A stretch of 64,000 bases of DNA from Hetaerina americana. Its lineage: Eukaryota; Arthropoda; Insecta; Odonata; Calopterygidae. The notes beneath the pieces were generated by a model, which saw only the letters and a program-made list of their open reading frames with translations, searched no databases and was not told the DNA's origin. Numbering within the stretch: the first letter of the stretch is position 1; each line of letters opens with the position of its first letter. This document shows, piece by piece, positions 24,223 to 37,770 of this stretch. The translations under genes were made by a program, and so were the position numbers. Where the stretch lies: positions 46,102,027 through 46,166,026 of the forward strand of contig JAKTNV010000010.1 of the NCBI GenBank assembly GCA_022747635.1. The letters run 5' to 3'.

Positions 24223-27200
24223 CTTACAGCTGGATATTTTGGGGGCTTTAAAGGAACAAGATTTTGTGACTAAATACCGTACATACAATGTTACAGGCAT
24301 TCGTAGTCGTGCGCCACATGCCACAGTCCACCAGGTTATAGCCAACTTAGGGTTTTATATCATTAGGTTGAATCATGGTCAGGTTTTGTATGGCTACACT
24401 TCAGTGAAAAACTTTTGCTCTAATTTAAATATCATCAATTAGTGCGCAAGAGCAACGTATAATCGTGTTTCCTCCAATTGCCTGGGTTTGCACGCACTCA
24501 CAGGAGTTTTCTATTTCTGCTTGCCTTTGCTGATAAAATTATACTCTTTTTCCCTCCCTGAAGTGTGATCCTTCGTATACTTTCTGTTTCAGCAATATTT
24601 AATACTTGCGTTACTCTATTGACTATTATTAATGTTTCATAATTTATTATACACATTTAGGAGAATTGGTTATACATTTGGGAAAAAATATTTGTTATTG
24701 CTGCTATCCTCCACTTTACCTATTTATTGCCTCTAATAATATTCCTTGCTACTCAGAAAAGAAATAAACGATAATCTCTTAAAAGTTGGCAAATAAAAAT
24801 AAACTGTTTATACAAATATGTTTTGTTTCTATGTTATCATAGTAATTGCATTTATCCCGATTTTTGTATATGCTCTCTCTTCATATAAATTTTATGATTC
24901 AACCAGGGACTCGGTGCTATATTCCGGAATCTGACTTTATACCCACCCTCCTTCCCTCTTAGCCTCTCTAATCTTCCTCTCATGGCGGCTTTTTTCGTAG
25001 CTTGCCAGCGAAATAGGCCGCCGACGCCAGTCCTGCATCGTCACATCGTTGAGGACCAATATTATATCGGGGACCTGAGTGTCTCCGAGGATGAATCCCT
25101 AATGTGGCCACGAGACCTTTCTTTTTCAAAAATAAAAGAACCCGAGCGCGAGGCGGCATTGCATGCGTTGGCGAAGATTCAGCCTCCTTAAGAAATGTAA
25201 TACGTCCTGTTCCCATGCTGTTTGATTTTCCAAGGTTTGTTCGATTTTTTTTATATTACGCAAACGACTCATCGCTTCCTATTTTAAATGAGTAAATGGC
25301 TTGAATGTAGTGAAAAAAAGGCATAATAAGTAATTAATTCAGAGTTCTAAAATTGAGTCTATTTAATATTGCAATACTCACTTGCAACAGTTTTACCTAA
25401 AATAGCTAAATTTTAGCTATTTATTTTGGATTAGCATTATTAGCATAAATATTATAAGAATAAGTACAGCCACACTTACCTACAACTTATTTAATTACCT
25501 TTCTCTTTCTGCTGTTTTATATCCATATAGCTATAAAAACTAGGGAAAATATAAAAGAGTATGACAAGGTTTATAATACTAAAGACAATAATATTACGCT
25601 GAAAAGAATACCAAAGTATGTAATACTAGTATGTGAGTGGAATAATATCTCTTAAAACTAGCAGAATAATCTATTCCATGAAAAAATTCATAATTTAACT
25701 CGGAGGAAAATTACCAACTATATTGCTTCCATTTTAAAGAATTAATAATAACAATTCTAAATATTTTCCTGAAAAACTAACGCATTATCTGTATGAATAA
25801 TATAATTTTTAATACTGGAAAACATACCTACATACTGAAGTATGTGTATGATATTTTTATAACTTTTCTTTTTCCACTTAAAAAGGTAATACGTTATTAT
25901 TTATTGCATTATATTCTCGTTAATGGTACCAAATATTAATTTATTGTCCAGCTTAAGGCAGGAATTAGCATAAATACCGATGAATTTGATATTTTTAAAT
26001 AGGAAGACTATTTTTCTCTATTTATTTCTCTATTTTCCTACATAAGCTCTTATTCCGACTTGGCAGTTCCATAAAATAGTTTTACTGAAGCATTACAAAC
26101 GGCTGGTCACGTTTTTCATCCATTGCTGACTCAAATGCCGAGGATAATCACGTTTCAAAAGAGTCATCACCAGTGTCACGACATCGCTCCTAAGCAGCAA
26201 GCAGTAATTAAAGGGAATGCAAATTCCTAGAACTACGCCATGGGGCTTTCTCAAGACAGCAGTTGATTAAAAAAAATTATTTTAAATTTATTTGAAGACC
26301 GTTAAACTGTAAACCGGAGTCAGGGGAGCATTTTTAATCGTTTGTAGTACTGTCGTGAGAACAGACACCCACTAATTGCAAAATTTAACAATAAGAATCG
26401 GAAGTCAACTTATCTTGAGCTAAATGTCCGTCAAAATAAATGCAAAGAATTAGAAAGTATGCCATATTAGCAACAGAAACATCCGGTTCTTTTAGTATTT
26501 TCAAGTACTTCCCCTTGTTACCAGCAAGTTTCACAAAAGCCGATAAGCCGTATTGAAATTTTCGTATCGCCTCCAAACATCTGGTGCCTAGAAATGTTTT
26601 CGTTCCAGTGGAGCAAGGGACGCCGGGGATTTTATTTGACGGCATGTGCGAAGGGAAGGAGAGAAAATCGAAAGTTTTTATTCAGAAAATAGCTTCTATT
26701 TATTTACATGACAGGATCAAGATATATTAGGCACCAGTTGATTTTATGATTTCCTAAGCTGTTTACAATTGCTCTTCCCCCACGCCTACGAGTCAGAAGT
26801 TGATATCGTTCTTGAACGCATTGTTTTTTACCTACACGAGCATGTTCATCAGATCAGAAATGGAATGAGATATTGTTTGATCAGCAGTTAATCTCTTATT
26901 CCTGCTCCCCTTATCACTCCTCACATAAGTAGGAGAATTGGGCATTTATCTCCAATCGACTCCTTTAGACAGGTTTCACACAAATAAATATTTGCTTTAA
27001 ATCAAGTTTGGGTGCAGTAGCCCAAAAATTATTAAAAATTTAAAAGATGCCTCCAATAGTAGTTATTTTTATTCTATTTACTGGATGGACCAAAAATATT
27101 TCAACATCTCCCCCAATTAATCATGTTATTGCTACATTTTTTCTATTTTTGCATCTTTCATTTTCCTAATTTTGCATTTTTCTATCCTCTAGACTTCCCA

Positions 27201-28650
27201 CATGACGTGACTTTCATCTCTAAATACTTATAAACTTATTTTCATTTGTCTCATTCCATCTTTATTTGTTTCCTAACTGCGCTCAAAATATATCATTTCC
27301 TTTTTTTCCTATTCTTGAAGTCTCAATTGCACGAGCAGTCAAATAATTTATTAAATATGTTGATTTTCTAATCTAAGTAATCCGTTTTGAATGTTTGAGG
27401 CGATGCAAACATCACTTAATATCTCTCAACAACATATCAAAGTACATTTGGGAATTAGGAGTAAAATTCCCTTCACCTGCTTGAAACATTTTTCCTCCTC
27501 GTTCAATTTGTATCGAAAAGATTAATGGCTCGTCCCATTCCTCGCATTTCACCTTTAAATAGTTGGGTGACACGTCACCCGAGGCTCAATTCATACGAGC
27601 CATGTTAAACGAGCAGTCTCTTTCCCTCGGATAAATTTTATTTTATTTTTCCTTCTCACATTCTCCCGTTGCGCTGCATTTAATATGAGACAGAGTGGAG
27701 GGTGAAATGAGGCCACCAAAGGTGTGCTCAAAAATCACAAGAGGTCACACGTATTTAACAGTGGAAGCTTAGTTCATTCATCGGGAAGCGGAGTCACCAG
27801 GGACCGCGTTTTACTGCTATGGCACTAGACAGAAAGATTGAAACCCATCGATGACTTGGATTGGCAAGTATTGAGAAAATGTTTGCACGATACTTTGGAT
27901 GGCGATAACTAACGATGGCATTACGCTTAGTAAATGTATTCGCAAGCATTGATGGCATTAATTCATTCAATTGATTTTTCCTAATTACATATGTTCTGGA
28001 CGGTCGTGTAACTATTATTTACGTATCACGAGATCTTATCTTGTGTATCCTAGACTTTTTTACCTCTACTGCTTAATCTCTACCCTAATTAGTGCTATTT
28101 CAAAAGCCTAGTCTTTTTCCTCGTCTACCGAGCTCACCTAGCATTCATCTAACGTGTCACGGCCTTCAAAATCCAACTACCTTTCAAAATTTTCTCAATC
28201 TACTTTCTCTTCACTTCTCTTGTTTTCCCTAAAAGCTTTCTTTTCTCCCCAACCATACTTAAACCGTGAAATTGAAACTCCTCTCTATGAAACTTATTTT
28301 CTCCACTCATCGCAATGCCCGCCCAGATTTATTTACTAACAACATAAAATGAACTCGCAAAAATTAGATTCTATTATAATAGAAGCTTTAGGTAGTTTTT
28401 TTAAGTCCATACCTACTCAAAGCAAGGATCAATTTAGAAATACATGCTTTGCCAAAATCATAATATATCATCAGAAAAAATACAGTAATTCAAAACAAAA
28501 TATGCAATAAACTGAACACATAAAACATAAATCAAGTCTTCATAAAATTTAGACAGTTCCTAAAATTAATAATTGAAGTGATTTATACAATTAGTGGACA
28601 AAATCTGTTGAGTTGACGGTTATTAAAGAAAATAAAGATCAAACTTTCCT
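24223..28650. other. AT-rich spacer, no recognised gene
   Basis: Long AT-rich stretch. Small frames at 24982-25191, 26385-26645 and 28154-28339 carry no domain I know. The stretch 28190-28270 shares a weak C/T-rich similarity with 56930-57010. No tRNA, rRNA or transposon ends are seen. Confidence 0.45.
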
Positions 28651-28659
28651 ACTGTCCCT

Positions 28660-29280
28660 CAGACTGCCGATGCATCGCGCAAGGCCGAAAGAGTGGGATT
28701 CGACCTTTCCACGGCCAAAATTCATGCGGTGTCACGGATCGCCTCGGTTGGGAATTTCAATCCGTAAAACTCCTCAAAGAAGAAGGTGGGCCATGATTAC
28801 GGGCGCTGTGACAGCCGGACACACCCACGCACGCGGACACCGAGAGTGGATTGCATTATCGCCGGCATTAAACCACCAGATCTTAAATCCTTCGCGTGCT
28901 CCAGAGGCATTAGAAAACTTACACGCTCATAACCCGGGGAAAAGAGGCACGAGATAGCGATCCAAAAAACTATGGGCCCCGCAGCGAAAGGCATGTATAA
29001 ATAAAAAATGAATGAAGGGGAGGGGGATCTTTGGAGTAAGGAACGGGAATAATGTGAGAGGGAGCGTTGTGAGAGCGCGAGAGAAATTTGGCGTTGGGGG
29101 GTCAGGGGATCGCCGGGGAAATCAGGGGTGGTTGCATGGCGTCGGTTGTCGCAGAGAAGGGTAAGTGGTAGGGGTGGGCGCGCAAAGGGGCTGTGCAGGG
29201 GAGAAAGGAACTTCGGGAAGGGACGGATGGGTGGTGGGAGAGTGGTTCGGGGGATCTGGAGCACGCAAACCTTGGGTTCC
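28660..29280. other. CpG-containing block followed by purine-rich island
   Basis: 28660-28960 is comparatively GC-rich with scattered CpG. From about 28985 to 29265 the plus strand is strongly G/A-rich. Reverse frames across it (for example 28797-29264) are serine/proline/leucine-rich products of the complementary C/T strand, not credible genes. Confidence 0.4.
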
Positions 29281-31420
29281 GTAAACGCATTCTTTTAAGG
29301 GGTGTTAGCAAAATGCTGATATTTCTGTATCAAGTTGCAACCCGATGATTGTCCTTGATCCTCATCAGACGTGACGTCCGTCGATGTGGAAATTGACAAT
29401 CAACATAGGACGAGAAGAAATCTACAAATTGTGGCGTACGTACTCATATCTCGATCTCTTGAGTCTTTTCTCCTAAAACTCGTGCATTAGCGAACAGTTT
29501 TTGTTACATTTCGATTAATATAATGAGAGCATACCTATCATTTACATCCATGTCGCTTAATCTGGTTTTCAGTAGAAAGCTTTCATTTTTAAAGTACCGG
29601 AAAATCAAATTCAACCTCTTAATGCTATTTTATCCCCTGCGTGACATTTTTTCGTAAGGAAATGAAGACGTAGTAAAGATCTCAGGTTAAATGGAGTCAC
29701 GGATTGTTCTCTGTTTCTTGAAATGAAGTACATCATTCAGGTGAAGATAAGAGCATAACGTATTGCCAAAGTAAAAGAAAAATTGGCATCACTTTTACAT
29801 ATGAGAGAAGAGCTTGGGAATTTTTTATAATTTTGTTAAACGCCCAGTATTAGTCGAATTTTAAAGATAAAACCCATAGGAACTTAAAGCTGCAGCCAAC
29901 TTAATGGTTTTACAATTGATTGATTCTACTGTGAAGGCATCCAGTATAAAAAAATAATTAAGCGTAATTTCAAGATACCCAAAATCCCTGCCCCTTATCA
30001 TACTGGTATTGCATAATGTCACGGCAAGGGTTTTCTCCACCTCTTGTAAACTAGAATGCTAATACTCAGGGCTATTTATTTCAGTGTATCCCCTTGCTTA
30101 ACCAAATATGTACTATTTGAACGTTTAAGTCTTTAACCATGCACAAGACTCGAATGAACATTAAGAATACCAACCTTCGGTCTGGGTAGGTTTAGGCTAG
30201 TGGGTGTAGTTGGACTATTCTACGGTACATTACTGATATGAAAGTTGGAATAAATATTTGAGTTTAAAACTCAGCACATAGATGAACAATGGATTCAGCT
30301 GGAGTTGATCCTACGGAAAAGAGGGCTGGCTACCTAGATATTGACGTGGCAACTGGGATTATTTTTATTAGTGAATGAGACGATCAAAAACTTCATTGGT
30401 AATAAATGGTTAGAATTTGCTTAGATACTGCAACAGCATATGTACGAGCAGCATCGTTCGATCTGACTGATGCGTTATTATCAATTTGAATGTTTATTAC
30501 TCTTTTGGGCATTATATTGAAATATTAGCAGCTCGAAATTAGGTCAAATCGGTATATTATATTTCATACGAGTTTTCCATTGGCAAATGAGTACAGGCGA
30601 GGAGTGATATACGTAAATATTGAGAATTGAACAAAGGAATGGTACTTACCGATCTCGATGGCCTTCCGACGAATCCCTCGACTATCAGTGTCCTAGACTA
30701 GATGAATGTTTGTGTGACGTTCACTGAATCAGAGCGCACGAAAGAACTGTAATGTTATACAACGGAAGACAGAGGTGGGTAGTGAGGATTAAGTGGTATT
30801 TAAGAAAGGGCCAAAGGGAAGAGGGGAAGCAAAAGGTAAAAATAGAGTCACCACTCCTTTTCGATATCAAGGTCATTTCCACCAGGGGAAAAATGCTTGC
30901 CGAACGACTGCTAAACATATCGCGGGGAAGTAAGACGGAAGCGGGAAAAGAAGCAACTAAAAGGAGGGGACAGAGAAAGGTAGGGATGGAGTTAATCTGT
31001 GTCAATATTTGGATGACAGCTAAGAGAATGGGGCTCAGTCATGAACTTGCTATTTGAGCTATTGTCATAAATGTGCATGAAAGTGTATTTGCAGAGGTCA
31101 AGGCCTTGGCGCATTTTTAGAGATTTTTAGAGAAAACTTAAGTTCCAAGACGTCAATATGAAATGTGGAACGGTTGAATCTTATTAGATAATTTGCAATG
31201 CTAGATTTTCACTGATCAATTGAACTTGATCCTGGAATATGATCAGAAGCTGTGGTTCTATTTGTCCGAGTGAGTATTTTTGCAAGGAAAGGGGTACTCA
31301 ATTTTATATTTAATGGATTTTTCAAGGAAATAAATTGATATATTGAAAAATACATATGGAGAGACCCATATTAAAATTAGGTTTAAGCCTTCGGAGCCTC
31401 TAAATAATCCCTAAAACATA
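29281..31420. other. AT-rich spacer, no recognised gene
   Basis: Nothing identified. The forward frame 30752-31057 is lysine/arginine-rich with no recognisable domain and sits in purine-biased DNA. Confidence 0.45.
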
Positions 31421-31422
31421 CA

Positions 31423-32260
31423 AGGGTGGTCCAATTGCACCCGGGCTGACCTAGATATGGCGGTAGCTATTCAAAAAATATCACTGTATTAGAAAGTTTG
31501 CAATCTATATAGCATGTGTTTCAAGTTTGAAGATGCCACGTTGTTTATTTTTTTGGTAGCCATTAACAGTGAACGTTTTCAGTGAATTTGTGAAAATGGA
31601 TAAAATTGGCATCGTAATGTGATACAATACTTTTATTTGAAAGGCCTCAGCCCAAAAAATAAAAAACCTGAAATGGATTCTACTCTAGGTGAGTCTACTT
31701 CTTCGCTTTCAACAGTAAAATATTGGGTAGCAGAGTTTCAACGAGGCCGTACGAGCTGTCAAGACGAGCATCATAGTGGTCGACCAAATGAGGTGACGAC
31801 TCCAGAAATAGTGAATAAAATCCACCAATTGATACTGGATGACTGAAAGTGTGCGAGCTAGCAGATGTAAAAGAAATTTCAAACAGCGCGGTACATCGCA
31901 TATTTACTAAAAATTTGGACTTGAGAAAGCTGTGTGCAAGATGGGTGCCGTGTTTGTTCATACTCGAGCGAAACCAGTGTCGTGAAGATGTTTCAACTGA
32001 GTGCTTGGCAAAGTTTCACAGTAACGAAGCATAATTTTGCACTGTTCCATAACCATGGATGAAATGTGTGTCCATTACTTCACACCAGAGATAAAAGAAC
32101 AATCATACAATGGATTCAAAAGGGAGAACTGGCTCGAAAAAAGGGGAAAACAGTTTCATCTGCAGGCAAGTCATAGCGTCGGCTTTTTGGGATGGACGTG
32201 GGATAATATCCATTGACTATCTTGTACTAAATTTTGAAATGCATCGAAAAAAAATACTCT
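31423..32260 (+). mobile_element. Heavily decayed mariner transposase
   Basis: Forward frames, broken by stops and shifts, read YFYLKGLSPKNKKPEMD, then VKYWVAEFQRGRTSCQDEHH, SGRPNEVTTPEIVNKIHQL, NSAVHRIFTKNLDLRKLCAR, WVPCLF, and finally TMDEMCVHYFTPEIKEQS. These are the N-terminal helix-turn-helix, the GRP linker, the second helix-turn-helix, the WVP motif and the 'T-x-DETWVHH' block of a mariner transposase; here DETW has become DEMC, but the first aspartate is kept. The second and third catalytic aspartate motifs and the right terminal repeat are not found. GGGTGGTCCAATTGCACCCG at 31425-31444 may be the left end, but no matching right end is visible. Confidence 0.75.
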
Positions 32261-35200
32261 TATTCCTTTTTCCACGTGAAGAAGATCGCAAAATTTCTCC
32301 CAGGTCTAAACTTTGGTCACAAATTGAAATATCAAAGAACCTAACCTATAAAGCTCTAACAGAAGAATAATTTGGCAGTGATACCGTAAATACTGTTGTG
32401 TAATAAATTCTTTGGTAACTTATTAAAAAGTGAATACAAAATACGGCTGTGGTCTCAAGGTAAAGGTCAAAAGACTTTATGATGCCCTTCCTCAAAGGTG
32501 TGTGGTGGGGGATGCTAGGTCACCAGCCATGCCTACACAATCATTAACTCGGACAAGGTTAGTCACCACGAAAGAGTTAGCATGCAAAAATATTGCGTGT
32601 AATGACACTATTAAACTCATACGGGGTAAATGTTGTTAAAGTGAGAACATTTTATATGCATGCGGTATGTTGACAAAATATACTTATTGCCAATCAGAAA
32701 TGCTCTACTATTTATCTCCCTGATTTTGCGTAAGCGATCTGATCTACAATATTACATCGGGGCCCGAAATATGTCTATATCATCTTCGGATAAGTGACCT
32801 GCTTAAAATTTACGCAGTAAATTTAACCTGTATTTCAATCTAAGGCCAGCTAGTGGTTTTTATCTTAATTCATTCAATAGTATTGTGACACTGCTACGTT
32901 GATCATAGAAACTTCACAATCATAGCCGTTCTACGTTGAACTCTCTCTAGCATTAAAATTAAGCCTCCCCATGAGGTTCCTACTAGCCCGCACCCTACTC
33001 TAGGTGAAGGTTAACTAACACTAAACTAACTACGCCCGGCAAATAACGGTTGGTGAATTGGTGAGTGGTGAATAAATAAGGGTATACGGATTAAGGGCAC
33101 GGACACTGTCGTTAGAAATAAATGAATGGGTGCAATGAGTAATAAATAAAAAGGTGTTTCTAATATAACAGTTCTGAATTGATAGTCAAGTTTTATTTAG
33201 AAATATTTTTGTAAATAAAAGATTTAATGTCATTGTGACAGTTGTAGAGAAAGTTTGAGTTTATTTAGCATGAAAAGAGCTTCAAACTCATCGTACATTT
33301 ATTCTAGTTGTGTTACCAAAATTTCAATCGTCTGCAACCCCACTCGAGTTTAAAAGATTTTATATTCGTTTAAAGTATAGGATTTAGTGCATTATTATTG
33401 GAAAACATACAATCCAGAATTAATCCAAATTAGAAGTACAGAGATTACAGCTCATAAAATTTATTCAAAAGCATTGAAAAACTAACCAGAATCAGTTGTA
33501 CCATAAAATTTATGGTACATCACAGAAGACTTAAATATTCAAATTTAAATTCTTTTAAATCAAATTTGCCAAAAGGAAACACGCATTTGTTCAGTTTCAT
33601 TAGTTATCTGAATATTATAGGAAAAATATTTTATTCATTTCATTTTCACCTAAACTCAGTTATAATTAATATCCTTTGATTAAAAATTATACTAAAATGA
33701 ACGAGTTTCAATTAAAGGTCGGTAATCACGAGGTAGATGAATTGTTTTCATTTTAATGAAAGCGTACGGGAGATTAGCGCTTCAATTTTGAATATATAAA
33801 ATGTTTAGAGCAAAATAAAAATAGTTAATTTGGATTTGAAGGCTCAAAGCGATGCTCCATTGGAGTACATTTAATAGCAAACAGGTATACACAGGAAATT
33901 ATTATGCATATGTACTGCAACCTAACTCCACATTGTTACCTAATCAGTTCCAAAATTATATACATATTTTGTAATCAGTACTTTATTTATAAACGGCTAA
34001 GAGTTACATGGTACATTTTAGACAACGTTTTAAGTTGGAGGCTATTGAAAATAAATACAAAATTATTTTCAGCCTGCAAAATGATTTTCAGCATGCAAAA
34101 TCTTTTTCTGCTCCAGTTCCCTCCCTTATTTTCCATAAATTCGGCACTCCAAGTTTAATTTTTAGGTTCCGCTTCTACCATGAGGTCAAGAATGCATAAC
34201 CCGTTATTAACTTTGGATGAATAAATTAATCACCAAACACTTAAAAACCCTGGACCTCAAAAACCTGAAAACAAATTTTGAAACAAGAAGATGGCAGCTT
34301 TTGAGAGGTCAGTGGCTTCTCATCCATAATTCACCCTTGATCACGCTTCTATCTTAGTCCAGCTCATTAATCCACCTGGAAATTCTGAGAAATATGATTT
34401 TTGTGGCAATTCTCTGTTCTGTTTTATTGTGGGATATTTAATGTGATGAGTAGTGTTACATTATCTAAGGATTTATTTTACCTTTCGCATTAATTATCCG
34501 AAAGAATGTTTTTTTCCATAATTCAAAAATATTGCATAGAGTTATGACCACCTACTGTTCAATGCTGATTAAAAATGTTTTCAAAGAATTTATTTTCATT
34601 TTATCAATACATTTTCATCGCAAGTCCTGAATATCTATGATTGGTATGCGATGAAGTCCCACGTTTTCTTTTAAATAATCAGGAATAATTAGCGAATTTT
34701 AATGGAATGATGATAGATAAGTTTTTTCAAGGACTTTGATCGTACTTCAAAAATTAAAATGAAGTAATTATCTCAATTAAACCTTTCCTAAAACAAATAA
34801 ATATGAGGTTTGCACACCCAGAAGGTTAGCATATCTTTAGTCCACCAGAGACCAAAAAACGCGATTGACATAACTAGAGCAGGTTAAATAATCTAACGCT
34901 CCAAAAAAACCTACGGAACCCCCCTGGAAACGAAGTTTCTCTGCATAATTTAACAGATTTATTACACATAGTTTTATATATGTAGCAAATTGTTCAAAAA
35001 TTCGTGAAGTTAGAAATGTCAGAGTTGTGTTCACAATAAACGTGACAAATGAATTCAGCGTGATGTTAATAGATCACGTGCAATAGAGTAATACTGTTAT
35101 AAAAACTAAAAGCAATGGATTTTGGGACAAAGGAATAATCAATAAAAACTTTCCATTACGTAGTCAGCAAAGTTGTACCAGCTGGATCAAATTACATGCG

Positions 35201-36289
35201 CTGGGGGCGTTTAGTGGCGTTCATTGTTTGTTTATGTTCCAAGTTACCGCTTTTTTAATGGAAGGACTAAAACATCGCTCTTTCTCATGAGTGAGTTTGA
35301 GTCAGCAACTTTTATTCAAAAAGTTAATGACGAAAGGGAGCGATAATAAAAAAAGAAAATATACCCAGTTAATACAGTAACACCGGCCGTTAACTGAAAC
35401 ACATCATTTACCCGTACGTAGGACAGAATATACAGCGAGATCTTTGATCTTGGTGAGCTATGCAAAAACCGAGCGAAACATTAGCAACCAAAACGAAGTG
35501 ATTAAACTAATCCTTCGCTCACAAACCATTGCATTAAGGGGACTGATTTTTGACATTAATCGTATACCTACCTTTGATGAAACTTTCAAACGCACCGAAG
35601 AAAACAGCACTCCAATTGGATACGAAAATGCATCCATTTCTCTACCGGAAAAATATTTTGTCTTATTAAGTGTTTTGTCGGTTCAAAAAGTTTCTTAACC
35701 TTTATTCACACTTTTATTTCTCGGCATATTTTGGAAATTATTCACCGAAATGATGAAAACAGGTCATATACATACCAAATATCCGAGAATTAGATAGATA
35801 GGTTTACCGAATAAAAATAAACAGTTCACATTGACATCCAAATAACGAAATGAAAAATTGTTTCCTACTTGAACGGTGGTTTAGAATGCTTTTTTTGGTT
35901 AGTTTTTGCACAATTACCGAAAATGCAAAAGAAAAACTCGAAAAATATTAAAATTATTTGTATATTTTGATGAAATACAATGATATCCTTTATACAAAGA
36001 AAGAAACATGCTGTGGGATCCATAAAAAATCTTTAACCAACCGACAGTGGTTTGAACATTGTTACAAGTTATTTTTGAGGCTCCGTAATACCTAGATAAT
36101 AAATTCAACACCTATAGATACATTCGTCGGATGAGTTATAATTTCTTTGTGGAAACCAGTATATTTTTTTTCCTCTCCTAAAGGAGATAATACTTTACAA
36201 AGTGTAACCGGAAAAAGATAACTGCGGCAGTGAAAAATCTTCGGCGTTAATGGATTTGAAAGTACTATGAAAGATAAGGCGTAAAATTA
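32261..36289. other. AT-rich spacer, no recognised gene
   Basis: No recognised feature apart from a perfect 23-bp palindrome at 33497-33519. Frames at 32430-32639, 33904-34158 and 35444-35698 have no family resemblance. Confidence 0.45.
33497..33519. other. Perfect 23-bp palindrome (11-bp arms)
   Basis: TGTACCATAAA pairs exactly with TTTATGGTACA around one central base. It could form a small cruciform but has no context suggesting function. Confidence 0.6.
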
Positions 36290-36449
36290 ATATAATATTT
36301 GGAATCCCAAGAACTCTAGCATTTAACATATGGAATAGTTGACGAGCATATTGAAGTAATAACCACAGGTAGGTAGTAAGCGGTTCTAATGCTAAAACTA
36401 TCAACAACTCATTTATATTGACACCTATTATAGCCACTTGGCACATATA

Positions 36450-37770
36450 CTACCTTGATCAAAAATTTCCCGGAATTTATTCAGAAAATTAAAAATACAA
36501 GTTTATTCATCTAAATCTATATTGTCCCCTTCAAAGTAATCCCCATCGACTGCAACACACTTATGCCAGCGCTTGATCCAATCCTCGAAACATTTTTTAT
36601 ATTCGGTTTTCGGTATGTCCATCAGGGCTTCCTGCGATTTTTCCATTACTTCCTCTCGGCTGCTAAAACGCGTTCCCCGTAATGGTTTTTTAACTCGATT
36701 GAACAGAAAGAAGTCACAGGGAGCCAAATCAGGTGAATTCGGTGGCTGTTGGATGGTATTTGTTGCATTTTTCGTCAAAAAATTACGAATAATGATAGCA
36801 CTGTGCGACGGTGCGTTATCATGGTGCAAAATCCACGAGTTTTCTGCCCACATTTCTGGTCTCTTTCGGCGAATTGCTTCACGCAAACGTCTCATAACGC
36901 CCAAATAATACTCTTTGTTTACTGTCTGGCCTTCTGGCAAAAATTCGTGATGCACTACACCGTTGTAATCCATGAAAACCGTCAGCATTGCCTTCTTTTT
37001 TGACTGAAAACGACGTGGTTTTTTTGGTCTCGGCTCATTTGGTGAACGCCATTCACTTGCCTGATGTCTGGATTGCGTGTCGTACTCATAAACCCACGTC
37101 TCGTCTCCAGTAATGATCCTTTTGATGAATGTGGGATCGGATTCAGCCTCGCAAATCATGTCTTTTGCGACGTCAACACGGTCTCTTTTTTGCATGAAAT
37201 TGAGGTATTTTGGCACCAACTTTGCTGCTACACGACGGAAACCCAAATCATTAACCACAATGTCTTGGGCGGATCCATAGGCAATGTTCAAGTCCTCCGC
37301 TATTTCTCTGATGGTTATTGACCAACATTTCTTTTACTTTATCAATTTTTTCACCGACTTTCGATGTCGATGGTCTGCCACTGCGTTCATCATCTTCGAT
37401 TGACTCACGACCACTTCTGACCCGCTCGTGCCACTGGTAAACGACCGTTTTTTTTAGAGAATCGTTGCCGAAACACTTTTCCAACATTTCCAACGTCCGT
37501 GCGCCACTAAATCCGTTTTTTACGCAAAATTTAATACAAGTTCGTTGTTGCAAATTTAAATCCATTTCTGAAATTGTAAAAAATCGCCAACACACACAGA
37601 TATAGATGTACTCTTGGCTACGTAACATTTGCAAATGTCAAGTTATGACACTAAGATTTAAAGGGAATATCAACAACAGATGTACCAATTTAACAAAAAA
37701 AACAGAACTCAAATCGGAACGATGGGAGCGCCACACGGTGGTTATTCCGGGAACTTTTTGATCAAGGTAG
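36450..37770 (-). mobile_element. Nearly complete mariner (DD34D) transposon
   Basis: 1321 bp bounded by inverted repeats beginning CTACCTTGATCAAAAA with an imperfect extension to about 27 bp (TTCCCGGAAT shared), each flanked by TATA. It contains one transposase frame on the minus strand. Size, TA target site and DD34D signature fit mariner. Comparison with the uninterrupted copy at 40.6 kb shows the target as AATTATATATGTGCC, confirming insertion at a TA with perhaps one extra TA from slippage. Terminal repeats and coding region are well preserved, so this is the youngest element recognised here. Confidence 0.93.
36503..37565 (-). pseudogene. mariner transposase, single frameshift
   Basis: Transposase that cuts and pastes the element at TA sites. 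The N-terminal frame starts MDLNLQQRTCIKFCVKNGFS at 37565 (helix-turn-helix, then DDERSGRPS linker) and runs to about 37310. A short deletion there shifts the frame, and the rest continues as REIAEDLNIAYGSAQDI to the stop at 36503. In the downstream 262-residue frame the catalytic residues are D63 (TGDETWV), D158 (HHDNAPSH) and D193 (SPDLAPCDFFLF), with 34 residues between the last two. The reconstructed length would be about 350 residues, normal for mariner. All three catalytic aspartates survive, so the frameshift is the only obvious lesion; the 5' segment 37251-37634 alone would give a truncated DNA-binding protein. Confidence 0.92.

Noticed and set aside
29340..29400. CTGATGAG-like string on the minus strand near 29375 as another ribozyme core
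   Set aside because: No stem followed by GAAA at the required spacing.
36195..36446. Membrane-protein exon (frames MCQVAIIGV... and the partner at 40645-40830)
   Set aside because: The frame is present in both duplicate copies, but most differences change amino acids, so there is no sign of protein-level selection; it starts at the mariner boundary by chance.
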